From positions 3,472,001 through 3,536,000 of the forward strand of contig CBDFGN010000006.1 of the NCBI GenBank assembly GCA_965247065.1: a stretch of DNA of 64,000 nucleotides, given 5' to 3'. Shown here one piece after another: positions 37,164 to 45,016 of the stretch; the first letter of the stretch is position 1, and each line of letters begins with the position of its first letter. The position numbers were made by a program, and so were the translations under genes. A model generated the notes under the pieces. That model was not told where the DNA came from and made no database searches. It saw only the letters and a list, made by a program, of their open reading frames with translations. The stretch comes from CBDFGN01 sp965247065. Its GTDB lineage: Bacteria; Bacteroidota; Bacteroidia; Cytophagales; Cyclobacteriaceae.

Positions 37164-37489
37164 AAGCCGTGGGAGGTATTTAGCATTGGCTTTGTCTCCT
37201 CATTATATCCGTATGCTTTTTCGGCATCCTGGGAATACACCGGAATTACTCTAAGCAGCCTGCCTGACGGGGGTCCATAAACGCTTACCTGGCCACTGTA
37301 TCCGCCTGAAAGAAACGCATAGAACTCATCTAATTCTCCGGGCGGGACCAAACTTCTGTTGCCTCCAACTCCTGCAGCAAGAACTCCTTGATCGCCTCTT
37401 TGGTTACCGGGTGAGCATGCTCCAACGGCCAGGGCTAGCAGGATTAATAGGAATCTGTGGATACTGATAGAATATCTATTCGTTATCAC
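37164..37489 (-). pseudogene. nosZ: Clade II nitrous-oxide reductase (nosZ), 5' fragment
   Basis: An export signal (FLLILLALAVGACSPGN) is followed by PPGELDEFYAFLSGGYSGQV, GPPSGRLLRVIPVYSQDAEK and YNEETKPMLNTSHGF. This is the start of the beta-propeller of clade II (Sec-type) NosZ. At HGF the homology ends at the junction with the VIT1 fragment. All copper ligands and the rest of the roughly 640-residue enzyme are gone, as are nosLDFY. A cytochrome c gene typical of nos clusters precedes it by 32 bp. The window therefore retains only the promoter-proximal end of a lost N2O-reduction cluster. Confidence 0.82.
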
Positions 37490-37521
37490 GTGGTGTTTGG
37501 TTTAACATGGAATTGTTGGAA

Positions 37522-38004
37522 TTACTCCAAGGTTCTGAAGTATTCCAGCACCTGGCGGGCTTGTTCCTCGGTCAGGTTCTGGTTGGCCATGGGAGCCCCA
37601 TTGAATTCGGCCAAAAGAGCCTTGGCGACAGTGTCCTCGACAACCATTATCTCCGGCGCCAGAATCATGTTCATGATCCACTCTGGTGACCTCCTGCTCA
37701 AAATGCCTTTCGGAGCTGGTCCTATAAACCTTTCCTCGGGTTTATGGCAGGCAGTGCACATGGTGGTGTAGACTTCCTTTCCTTTGTCAGCCATTTCCTG
37801 GTCCAACGCTCCCAATTCTATATTCTTTATGGGGCCAACCCCTATGTTGTTCATAGGATCGAGCGGAGCCTCTTCTTCTTCTACTATTGACTCAGGAGAA
37901 TCGGCACTGGCAGATTCGGAAGAGGATTCCCCACCTCCGCAGTTCAAAAACAGGACACTTGCTGCAAATACGAAAGCAACGTAGATAGTTAATTTAGCAA
38001 ACAT
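37522..38004 (-). CDS. c-type cytochrome lipoprotein of nos-cluster type
   Basis: A 160-residue monohaem cytochrome c: signal MFAKLTIYVAFVFAASVLFL followed by NCGGG (lipobox Cys), a Ser/Glu-rich linker (about 25-50), then MCTACHKPEERFIGPAPKGI with the CxxCH haem site. The distal Met is probably in MNMILAPEIMVV. Short c-type cytochromes of this kind precede nosZ in Bacteroidetes clade II nos operons. Here it survives upstream of a truncated nosZ, so its electron acceptor may be missing. Confidence 0.85.
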   Translation of the reverse strand: MFAKLTIYVAFVFAASVLFLNCGGGESSSESASADSPESIVEEEEAPLDPMNNIGVGPIKNIELGALDQEMADKGKEVYTTMCTACHKPEERFIGPAPKGILSRRSPEWIMNMILAPEIMVVEDTVAKALLAEFNGAPMANQNLTEEQARQVLEYFRTLE

Positions 38005-38126
38005 AATTTTTGGGCTTTTTGAAATAATCTTAATTGAGAATCGATTGATTTGTCATTGGCGCAAACAATGTACTTTTCCAATTTGACTGTATTCTTGAAT
38101 GTTCACTGGAGTACGTTTTTGTAATG

Positions 38127-38663
38127 TTATTCTGCATTTCCCAGATTCTGCATTTTAGTAAGAACCGGCAGCTGCCCGAATTTATGAACAAGTTCATCCC
38201 AAGTTGAGATTTTTCCCTGAACTTCTTCCGCTATCCTGCGCGCCTCCTCCACATCACCAAATCCAGTAATGTACATGCCCATTGGACTGGGTAATCTCGC
38301 GGATCTGAGATAGGATCCTTTGGTCTCCATTATGATCAAGTCAATAAGTTCTGAACTTACAATGTCAAGAATTGTATCGGTTGCGAATCCGTGTACACAT
38401 CGGTATTCATAACTCAACTCTTCAAGCTCTGGAACTAGCTTGAGCAAAGACTGGAATTCCAGCTCCACATTCGCCTCATATCCCTCCATTAGCGGTTGGA
38501 CGATGGCAGCAGCGCCCGCCTCCATATGGGGTACCGGAACGTGATAGGCATGAACCAGAAGAAGCTCTGCATGAATCAATCGACTAAAATTCACCGCCCC
38601 ACGAAGAGCGTTCCAGGAGCAGTCAGAGAAATCGACCGGTACCAATATCCCTTGAAAATTCAT
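38127..38663 (-). CDS. Universal stress protein with atypical C-terminal third
   Basis: Residues 1-110 are a normal UspA fold: GILVPVDFSDCSWNALRGAV, FSRLIHAELLLVHAYHVPVP and then ELIDLIIMETKGSYLRSARL. After that the expected GxxG-9x-G(S/T) nucleotide motif and final strand are replaced by PMGMYITGFGDVEEARRIAE and a tail ending KMQNLGNAE. That is foreign to the family, and could result from an out-of-place fusion like others nearby. The start ATG 38663 and frame are good. Function as a stress protein is doubtful without the ATP-binding loop. Confidence 0.65.
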   Translation of the reverse strand: MNFQGILVPVDFSDCSWNALRGAVNFSRLIHAELLLVHAYHVPVPHMEAGAAAIVQPLMEGYEANVELEFQSLLKLVPELEELSYEYRCVHGFATDTILDIVSSELIDLIIMETKGSYLRSARLPSPMGMYITGFGDVEEARRIAEEVQGKISTWDELVHKFGQLPVLTKMQNLGNAE

Positions 38664-38813
38664 GATCGTTAAGATTTCGAAATCACGGTAAATTGAATTT
38701 AGGAATTAAAGCGAGTACACCGGATGCATTTGCAAAATAACCGACTTTGGAAGTCGAACATTATGATTTCTATCAAAAACGTTTGTGATTTTGGTCAGGA
38801 GCAGCTTTGGATC

Positions 38814-39227
38814 TTAATGAGGCAAAACGTCCCGAAGCAACCCGTAAGTAAAAGTCCCAATCATGGCACTGGCAATAACCACCAGGAAAACCAAGAACCC
38901 ATTCCCGACAAGGATAAACATGGGACCCGGACAGCCACCCGTCATCGCCCAACCAAAACCAAAGATCGTTCCACCAAGAACATAGCGGGGCAGGGTCATG
39001 ACTTTGGGATTTATGGTGATAGCCTCTCCTTCGATCGATTTCAACCCGCTGGTTTTGATCAGGTAGATCACCATAATCCCCAGAATCACAGCCGATCCAA
39101 TTATTCCATACATGTGGAACGATTCAAACCGAAACATTTCGTGGATCCTGTACCAACTTACCACCTCCCCTTTGGTCAGCGCAAAGCCGAAGATGATTCC
39201 CATTACTAAGAACTTTGCAAATCTCAT
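38814..39227 (-). CDS. YeeE/YedE (DUF6691) sulfur transporter, second half
   Basis: A 137-residue membrane protein with four predicted helices and the family signature GGTIFGFGWAMTGGCPGPMF (the GGCPG cysteine motif of TsuA/YeeE thiosulfate transporters). Together with the preceding 188-residue gene it makes the split YeeE/YedE pair common in Bacteroidetes sulfur loci. It starts 9 bp after its partner's stop. Likely uptake of thiosulfate or another sulfur species across the inner membrane. Confidence 0.88.
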   Translation of the reverse strand: MRFAKFLVMGIIFGFALTKGEVVSWYRIHEMFRFESFHMYGIIGSAVILGIMVIYLIKTSGLKSIEGEAITINPKVMTLPRYVLGGTIFGFGWAMTGGCPGPMFILVGNGFLVFLVVIASAMIGTFTYGLLRDVLPH

Positions 39228-39236
39228 TTCTAAATG

Positions 39237-39803
39237 TTATAGTCGTAGAATGTAAGGTAGAAGACCCCAAGTCATTATCAGTCCCCCTATAAAAAAACCT
39301 ATCACCGCTAGCAATGAAGGAACCTGCAAATTGCTTAACCCGCTAATAGCATGGCCAGAAGTGCAACCTCCGGCATAACGTGAACCAAACCCTACCAGGA
39401 ATCCACCAACTACGATGAGCAAAATTCCCTTGGAGGTAAGCAGACTCGACCACGTGAAAATTGAAGTCGGTATGTAGTCCATCCCTGCATTGTTAATTCC
39501 AAGGCCCTCAAGATGTTCTACCGTCTTCGGATTTAAGGCTATCGCATCAGGATTTGAAAACCAATAAGCAGCGATGAATCCGCCGAATAGAGCTCCAAGG
39601 ATGAAAACCAGGTTCCAGACGTGTGACTTCCAATCAAAATCGAAGAAAGGATGCACCTTGCCTGCTCCCAGAATGCTGCAAGCTGCCCTTAGGGTGGATG
39701 AAACTCCAAATTCACGGCCAAATAGCAGCAGTGAAAACATTACAAAGGTAATTATCGGTCCCACCACATACCAGGGCCAGGGTTTGCTTAATAATTCAAT
39801 CAT
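39237..39803 (-). CDS. YeeE/YedE sulfur transporter, first half
   Basis: A 188-residue membrane protein: YVVGPIITFVMFSLLLFGRE, FILGALFGGFIAAYWFSNPD, GGFLVGFGSRYAGGCTSGHA and SLLAVIGFFIGGLIMTWGL. The GSRYAGGCTSGH motif carries the conserved cysteine of YeeE/YedE transporters. It pairs with the next gene and lies downstream of a rhodanese gene, consistent with a sulfide/thiosulfate-handling module. Confidence 0.9.
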   Translation of the reverse strand: MIELLSKPWPWYVVGPIITFVMFSLLLFGREFGVSSTLRAACSILGAGKVHPFFDFDWKSHVWNLVFILGALFGGFIAAYWFSNPDAIALNPKTVEHLEGLGINNAGMDYIPTSIFTWSSLLTSKGILLIVVGGFLVGFGSRYAGGCTSGHAISGLSNLQVPSLLAVIGFFIGGLIMTWGLLPYILRL

Positions 39804-40040
39804 TATGGCTGTGTTTCATAGTTTGTCGTAAATAGTCTTGCTCCTTGCCCAGGAAAAAAACTTACAAACGATCCACTCCATGAACCTTTGATGCCCAGCG
39901 GGCCGAACCCAATCACAAGGACCAACTAGTCAAATGCACTTAAACCGGATAGAGGCAAAACCGTCAATCTCACGCTGGTCTCGCCGCAATGTGAATAGTG
40001 ACAGTGCTATCAGAATTAGTTCCGGTTGCATGGGTATTGT

Positions 40041-40223
40041 TCACTTCAACTTCGCCTCAAGATTATCCAGTCTCTTTTCGATTTGACGGAGTTTGTGAAT
40101 AATGATAACGTGAGTCTTTTTGGCATCAATTCCGACAACACTTTCCTCACTGGAAATCATTTCCTCAATCATTTCATATTCTTCCGGAGAGATGACAGGA
40201 TCTTGGTTTGGGTTAGGGTCCAT
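40041..40223 (-). CDS. Small acidic/coiled-coil protein of the rhodanese operon
   Basis: A 60-residue protein, MDPNPNQDPVISPEEYEMIE onwards, with an amphipathic C-terminal helix (IIHKLRQIEKRLDNLEAKL). It starts 2 bp after the rhodanese stop. The central sequence SEESVVGIDAKKTHVIIIHK looks conserved in small proteins beside rhodanese genes in Bacteroidetes; this is from memory. No enzymatic motif. About 235 bp without a gene separate it from the YeeE gene. Confidence 0.65.
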   Translation of the reverse strand: MDPNPNQDPVISPEEYEMIEEMISSEESVVGIDAKKTHVIIIHKLRQIEKRLDNLEAKLK

Positions 40224-40225
40224 GG

Positions 40226-40537
40226 CTATAAGTGCTTATTCCAGGCTTGAATTCCACCTGCAAGATTGTAAGCTTTTTTGAAACCCATTTGGGCCATTAA
40301 ACGGCAAGTTTGACCACTGCGGTTTCCGCTTCGACAGTAAATGAGGTATATTTTGTCCCGATCCAGCTGACCGATCTGATCTACAAAGTCAGGTTCATAA
40401 AAGTCAATTAATTGCTTGCCATCAATATCTCCTTCAACCTCTTCCCCAGGAGCCCTTACATCCAGTAGAATCGTATTTTCAGTACCAATTAATGCTTTGA
40501 ATTCTTGGACCCCAATGTCTTCGTGTACTTGGTCCAT
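40226..40537 (-). CDS. Rhodanese-like sulfurtransferase
   Basis: A single-domain rhodanese of 103 residues: NTILLDVRAPGEEVEGDI, YLIYCRSGNRSGQTCRLMAQ with catalytic Cys in the CRSGNRS loop, and YNLAGGIQAWNKHL. Expected to transfer sulfane sulfur. It lies 9 bp downstream of the remnant of an MBL-fold gene and upstream of the YeeE/YedE pair, giving the usual MBL-rhodanese-YeeE order. Confidence 0.92.
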   Translation of the reverse strand: MDQVHEDIGVQEFKALIGTENTILLDVRAPGEEVEGDIDGKQLIDFYEPDFVDQIGQLDRDKIYLIYCRSGNRSGQTCRLMAQMGFKKAYNLAGGIQAWNKHL

Positions 40538-40546
40538 ATCTTGCAG

Positions 40547-40774
40547 TTAGATATCGTCCTTAAAATCTTTTACTAAAACGCTAAGATCGTAAACCGTATT
40601 GGTTTTGCCCAATGATCCCTCTAAAATACTCGATCCCGCGGCGGTTATTCTCCCGGCCAAAATTTAGGTAAGCCTCTGGATTCCTACCGGGATCCACCAC
40701 TGCCATTTCTTTGTCGCCTATTATTGCATATGACCATGGGCCAGGGCCTTATCATAAAATTGTTCTACTACCAT
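40547..40774 (-). pseudogene. MBL-fold (persulfide dioxygenase-like) hydrolase, N-terminal remnant
   Basis: ATG 40772-40774 begins MVVEQFYDKALAHG. After a one-base frame change at about 40730-40736 it continues SYAIIGDKEMAVVDPGRNPE and AYLNFGRENN. This is the N-terminus of MBL-fold/rhodanese-associated hydrolases (xxFYDKCLAHASYxI..AAVIDPxRD). The metal-binding HxHxDH region and the rest are absent. The following short sequence up to the TAA at 40547-40549 does not look like the family. So the gene has both a frameshift and a large internal deletion. Confidence 0.7.
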
Positions 40775-41178
40775 CCTGATCTAATTTTCAGCAAATGCCT
40801 CCAATTGTGCGCTGCAAAACTAACCCACATTTGGCCTCCGTGTAGTCAATGTTACAATCAATATATACAAAACTGCGGGAAGATTACCTGTTGGTCCACA
40901 GTCCCAAGATACTCGAGGGATCCTGATACTATTTTATGTGAAGTCGAATTTGATAAGAATTTTCTTGGTGCCAGACCTTTAAGAATGACCCGAGCTGTTG
41001 AGTTGCACCTGACCGATCCACCTCACCTTGTGAAGGAAGATTTCCGCTCCCAGATCGTGCGCGTCTCCTGTCCGGATCTATGCCTGAACATCGTGCGCGT
41101 CTCCTGACGCGTTCTCAAAAGGAATCCTTAATCAAAAAACAGGCTGACTCATGAATTGGACAATCCAATCTCTGGCGG
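40775..41178. other. Non-coding region with a 17-bp direct repeat
   Basis: 404 bp between the MBL remnant and the sterol desaturase. A 127-codon frame (40724-41107, +) crosses it but shows no family features and overlaps the MBL remnant, so I do not call it. ATCGTGCGCGTCTCCTG occurs twice, at 41054-41070 and 41090-41106 (36-bp period), and is GC-rich compared with its surroundings. It could be the scar of a deletion or a lost mobile element. Confidence 0.5.
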
Positions 41179-42081
41179 CTATTCTTGAGACCGTTTCTCC
41201 CTTTTGGTCAGACCGAAGCCGTACAAGTTCTGGTTGATAAAGGAGTTTGGAAAGCGTTCCACACCGGGAAAGCCCAATCTAATGTCGCGACCGCTGAAGG
41301 GGACATAATTGGTACCAAAAATGTAGTCCCAGCAACTTAGACTCAGGCCGAAGTTAACACCGTATCGACGATCCTGAGGAAGATCATGTGCATGATGCCA
41401 AATGTGCATTTCAGGATTGTTGAAAACGTACTTCAGCGGACCCAGATTGAGTCTCCAATTTGAATGGTTGAAGTGGCCTATGGCTAAAGTGATAATGTGC
41501 ACCAAAAAAAAGTTGTCGATTCCAAATCCGATCATGGCCAGCGGGAGATACTCTATACTCCTGTAAACTACATTTTCCATCCAATGATAACGCAAATGCG
41601 CGGCAAAGCCCAATTGTTCAACGGAGTGATGGACCTTATGAAATTGCCACAAAAATGGATTCCAATGGAGCAATCGGTGTACCCACCATTGTACGAAATC
41701 CCTGACTAGAAACAAGGTTAGCAACTGAATCCAAACCTGCCAGGATCCGATTTCTATCGCCACTAGGTTGGTGATACCAAAGAGAGCCAGGAAGTCATTG
41801 AAAAGATTGACCACAACATTGGAAGCCGCATTATATATTATCAGGGAAAAAAGAAAGAAGTTAAAGAACATATAAAAACAGTCCAACCAGAAATCTTTAC
41901 GGAACCTGGCTTGCTTCGGTCTCCAGGGATTCAGGATTTCCAACAAAAAGAAAAAAGATGAAATCCCGATCAACCAATAGAAATAATTCTTAAAATGGGG
42001 GTTGGAAACCTCCGTCCAGAGATAGTTGGCATATCCGCCATATCCGTTTATGAATATCTCCCAATACTTTTCCATTCTCAA
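41179..42081 (-). CDS. Sterol desaturase / fatty acid hydroxylase superfamily protein
   Basis: A 300-residue multi-spanning di-iron membrane oxidase. The eight-His pattern is visible: HRLLH (HX3H), HKVHH (HX2HH), HFNH and HIWHHAH (HX2HH). Membrane segments flank these, e.g. YFYWLIGISSFFFLLEIL. The family hydroxylates or desaturates lipid-like substrates (sterols, fatty acids, carotenoids). No lipid genes are adjacent, so the substrate cannot be assigned. Monocistronic. Confidence 0.9.
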   Translation of the reverse strand: MRMEKYWEIFINGYGGYANYLWTEVSNPHFKNYFYWLIGISSFFFLLEILNPWRPKQARFRKDFWLDCFYMFFNFFLFSLIIYNAASNVVVNLFNDFLALFGITNLVAIEIGSWQVWIQLLTLFLVRDFVQWWVHRLLHWNPFLWQFHKVHHSVEQLGFAAHLRYHWMENVVYRSIEYLPLAMIGFGIDNFFLVHIITLAIGHFNHSNWRLNLGPLKYVFNNPEMHIWHHAHDLPQDRRYGVNFGLSLSCWDYIFGTNYVPFSGRDIRLGFPGVERFPNSFINQNLYGFGLTKREKRSQE

Positions 42082-42519
42082 TCCTCACGACTTGCCCGAT
42101 TCTGAATTACCAGCTTTGACGAGTGGCAGGACGTGCAACTTACTATGACAATTGCCAGACCCCTTGCCAGCCCTGAATCCAATGGGAGTAGGTATACCGT
42201 CCACTATTCTCCCATCAGTCCAACCGGTAGGGGTTCGGACTAAACGGTGTCCGACTTTTCCGAATTGAAGGAAATGATCTGGTCCAAGTCTTCAAATCTA
42301 ACTCGAAATAAAATAGGAACGCTGGCAACGTCAACAACAAGAACGGCCTCAATACTGGTCCAATGACTCCTAAGCGCTTTCATTATCTTTGCATTGCCAG
42401 ACCTAAGACTACGTTTTACGCCAATCCTGAATTCCCAGAAATCCGGAAAATTGCGATCTTAATAAGCTTAGGTAAGGGCGAAGATCAAGGGCTAATTCAT
42501 AACAAACTGATATATTTGT
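42082..42519. other. Intergenic region, no gene supported
   Basis: 438 bp between divergent genes. A frame from 42363 runs through it in a different register from the lipoprotein gene but has no signal, family or codon support. No hairpin with a T tract was seen. It must contain the divergent promoters for the desaturase and the lipoprotein gene. Confidence 0.4.
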
Positions 42520-42846
42520 ATGGTGAGGTTTCTTGGTTCAATGTTCATTTTGGCAATTCTTGGGGGGGGATGCCGCTCGGCGTTCTACATTGGGGAGGAA
42601 GGGGAGCACCTGGTTGTCGTAAACAAGCGCATACCCACAAGCCCAAAGGGACGAACTTTGTATACGGTCAAGAACGTAACCCAGGAAGGCCGGTTTATGA
42701 GCGGAAGTCGAATGTTCAATATCCACAGCCGCCACGTATTTGATGTAGGCGACACAGTGCAATTTTATCGCCTCGAGTCTCCCAAAAGGCGGGGTTTGGA
42801 AGATGACAATCAAACGACAGACAAGACCAAGTCGTCATCAGGCTAG
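42520..42846 (+). CDS. Small lipoprotein-like protein with a G8 tract in its signal region
   Basis: A 108-residue protein: MVRFLGSMFILAILGGGCRS, i.e. a hydrophobic stretch followed by a Cys that could be a lipidation site, although GGGC is not a strong lipobox. Then AFYIGEEGEHLVVVNKRIPT, YTVKNVTQEGRFMSGSRMFN and a hydrophilic tail ending KTKSSSG. The codons for the Gly triplet lie in a run of eight G (42552-42559). A change in tract length would shift the frame, giving a premature or altered product. No family recognised. Confidence 0.55.
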   Translation: MVRFLGSMFILAILGGGCRSAFYIGEEGEHLVVVNKRIPTSPKGRTLYTVKNVTQEGRFMSGSRMFNIHSRHVFDVGDTVQFYRLESPKRRGLEDDNQTTDKTKSSSG

Positions 42847-42905
42847 CGTACCGGCTGACTACGTAGTTAGGGGTGTCCAAATAAACAAATCCGCGGATCT
42901 TTCTC

Positions 42906-43028
42906 CGATCACCACCTCATCGTGCTGGCTGAGCCGGAAAGATCTACGACCAGGCATTTCGCCACCACGGTTAATAGTAATCCATAGAGCAAAACGCCTA
43001 TAATCTTTTTGACCATTAAATTTTTCAT
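42906..43028 (-). CDS. Possible 40-residue signal-peptide-containing small protein
   Basis: ATG 43026-43028 encodes MKNLMVKKIIGVLLYGLLLT and continues VVAKCLVVDLSGSASTMRW before a TGA. The N-terminus is a good signal or membrane sequence. In a neighbouring frame the region continues DEVVIGERSADLFIWTPLTT up to a stop at the other side, so this may be a frameshifted longer gene. It lies just downstream of the DnaA-box palindrome. Weak support. Confidence 0.3.
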
Positions 43029-43054
43029 GATTGTCTTGTCGCGTTTGTGAAGAT

Positions 43055-43082
43055 CGCCTTATCCACAATTGTGGATAAGGCG
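43055..43082. promoter_or_regulatory. 28-bp perfect palindrome built of two inverted DnaA boxes
   Basis: The dyad is centred between 43068 and 43069 with 14 bp per arm. The left arm holds TTATCCACA (43059-43067) and the right arm TGTGGATAA (43070-43078). Both are exact matches to the E. coli DnaA-box consensus, separated by 2 bp, with CGCC/GGCG clamps outside. No T tract follows, so it is not a standard terminator. A DnaA-binding or other dimeric-regulator site is inferred. Confidence 0.6.
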
Positions 43083-43591
43083 TGTGCAAAAGTTGTTCAA
43101 AAAAAGGGGGGCCAAATATTTGCTAGACGTCAAACTCGGCTTACCTTGGTTTTATTAAGCGAGAGAATAAGAGGACAAGGTCGAAAGACCTATCCACTTG
43201 AAAGAGGGAACCGAAAGGGGGATCTGAAAAGGAAGCTGTAAAAGGCGGAAAATTTTAAGAGGAAGACTCTCGAAGGTTAACCCGCAAGGGATTAAAATTT
43301 GAGAAGAAGTGCTCGAAGCTGTAACTTGATGTTCTGAAGTGGCTACGGTTGCTTGAGAATGGGGCGGGTGCAATTTCGAAAGGAAGGGCAGCCGCCTTAC
43401 TGCTTTCAGGCCTCTCCAATCTAGGGCCCTGCCCCAATTTCCAAGTTCATCAAACAGCCGAAGTTCGTCAAACAGATTGGGCAACTTTTGGATGTTCAAA
43501 CATTCGAAGGGATTTATTGATAAATTAGGGATTTGTTCCAAATTCAAATTGCCATCGAAGCCCATTGGCACAAAACAGCTGCGCTAATACT
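43083..43591. other. Region without recognisable gene upstream of sigma factor
   Basis: About 510 bp of purine-rich + strand sequence. One 138-codon frame on the minus strand (43155-43571) is open but repetitive and Leu/Ser/Pro-rich without family features. It partly reflects a local near-repeat (about 18-bp period around 43443-43478, GTTCATCAAACAG / GTTCGTCAAACAG). No hairpin terminator seen. Confidence 0.4.
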
Positions 43592-44392
43592 ATGCTAGAG
43601 GATTTACTTCAAAAGTCAAAAAATGGGAGCATGGCGGCTTTCGGCCGTCTATTTGAGGAATTTACCCCCTAACTTGAATCCTTTGTTTATCGCCTTACTG
43701 CCAACCGGGAGGAAACTCAGGATATTCTCCAAGACGTGTTCATAAAGTCGTTTGAGAATTTGGATTCCTTCAAAGGCGCATCTCCAAGCATCAAGTCCTG
43801 GATTTTTAGCATCGCTTCGAATCATACAAAGAACATACTTGCAAGGAAAAAAAGGTGGACCGTCAGCGCTCAGGATGTATGCCGCGATTCCCTGGTGTCA
43901 TCGTCAACCGACCAAAAGTCTCTCGCCAATACCATCGCAGCTTCCGAGAGCAACCAGTTTGACGTTGTGGAGCACATCGATTTCTGTTTCACTTGTCTGG
44001 GCAAGACCTTACCTTACCAGCAGCAGGTGGCCTTGGTTTTGAAGGATGTTTATCAATTTAAGGTGGATGAGATTGGTGAGATCATGGAAAAGACACCTGG
44101 AGTGGTAAAACATTTATTGCATACAGCTCGCCGCAGGATGCGGGAGCTGTTTCGAAATCGATGCTCTTTAGTGAACAAACTAGGAGCCTGCTACCAATGC
44201 GATGAGCTCAATGATCTCTTTCCGGGATCTTCCTCACGGATCCAAAATCCCTTTAGTCATTCAACAAACTCCGACCAACATTTGGAATCCCGCACTAACC
44301 TAATACAAGGCATAAATCCGCTAAGGGTTAGTGGCACCGATCTGCACCACCACCTGATGGAACACTTGAAAAAAGTGAACCAGTTGGACTAA
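43592..44392 (+). pseudogene. ECF-type RNA polymerase sigma factor with an in-frame TAA in region 2
   Basis: From ATG 43592 the frame reads MLEDLLQKSKNGSMAAFGRL and FEEFTP, then TAA (43670-43672), then LESFVYRLTANREETQDILQ and DVFIKSFENL, the sigma-70 region 2. Region 4 follows (LPYQQQVALVLKDVYQFKVD, IMEKTPGVVKHLLHTARRRM). The tail CSLVNKLGACYQCDELNDLF is the CxxC extension of a Bacteroidetes sigma-factor family. Reading TAA as one residue gives a normal 266-residue protein, and CAA-to-TAA is the simplest change. A shorter protein from 43736 would lack part of region 2. Function depends on the TAA. Confidence 0.85.
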
Positions 44393-44468
44393 TTCCCGAC
44401 CGTTCTAAGGGCCTCATTTGTCTTATTTGTAAAGGCTAAAACCAAACACTTTAAAATCCTTAGAAAAA

Positions 44469-44864
44469 ATGAAAGTTTACGAGAACAACTTTATGATTGT
44501 AAATCACCTGGAAGACGAAAAAACTTTGGAGCTTGTATGGACTGCCGAAACTAAAAATATGAACGCGACAGATTTCCAAGCTTCTCTGTATGTTTACGCC
44601 GGTTTTGCAGTCGAATATGGGACGACCCAGTTGCTGGTCCACATCAAAGATTTCGGCTTCCCGAGTGCAATGGGAGAAGAACTTACCCTCTGGCGAGATC
44701 AACAGATATTTCCTAAGTACAACCAGGCGGGCACAGAGAAGTTTGCATTTCTAGGGCCTCAGGAGATGCTTCCAGTTCAGGATCCACCCCAATCGCCTTT
44801 AGCCGACTTTAAAACCCGATTTTTTTCAAGTCGGGAGGAAGTGGGCAATTGGTTTGGGCAATGA
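44469..44864 (+). CDS. SpoIIAA/STAS-like protein
   Basis: A 131-residue cytoplasmic protein. The pattern LVWTAETKNMNATDFQASLY, then a helix, then TTQLLVHIKDFGFPSAMGEE resembles small STAS/SpoIIAA-like proteins of Bacteroidetes, which alternate strand and helix and end in a region with a Phe-rich helix (FFSSREEVGNWF). It follows the sigma factor by 76 bp on the same strand. The assignment is moderate; no phosphorylatable Ser can be fixed. Confidence 0.6.
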   Translation: MKVYENNFMIVNHLEDEKTLELVWTAETKNMNATDFQASLYVYAGFAVEYGTTQLLVHIKDFGFPSAMGEELTLWRDQQIFPKYNQAGTEKFAFLGPQEMLPVQDPPQSPLADFKTRFFSSREEVGNWFGQ

Positions 44865-45016
44865 TAGTTTGGCCTGAAGTATTGACCTTTTTTTGAGAGC
44901 GAGGTAAGCGTCAGGCTACCTTTGGGCAGATGCTGACCGCGACCAGGCTAGTTGAACTATTAGCTTGGGTTTCGAGTTAAAGTAAATGTACCCGTAGGAC
45001 CTTAAGTAAACCGAGT

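Noticed and set aside
40724..41107. 127-codon + strand frame between the MBL remnant and the sterol desaturase
   Set aside because: It overlaps the MBL remnant on the other strand, is Cys/His/Pro-rich without pattern and ends inside a direct repeat. No family features.
42363..42743. Alternative 126-codon frame overlapping the small lipoprotein gene
   Set aside because: No signal peptide or family features; the 42520 frame has both a signal-like start and better amino-acid composition.
43055..43082. The palindrome as a bidirectional terminator
   Set aside because: Neither side has a T tract and there are no convergent well-supported genes ending there. The exact DnaA-box content is the more notable property.
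43155..43571. 138-codon minus-strand frame upstream of the sigma factor
   Set aside because: Low-complexity Leu/Ser/Pro product partly from near-repeats. No ribosome binding site or family features; left as unassigned region.
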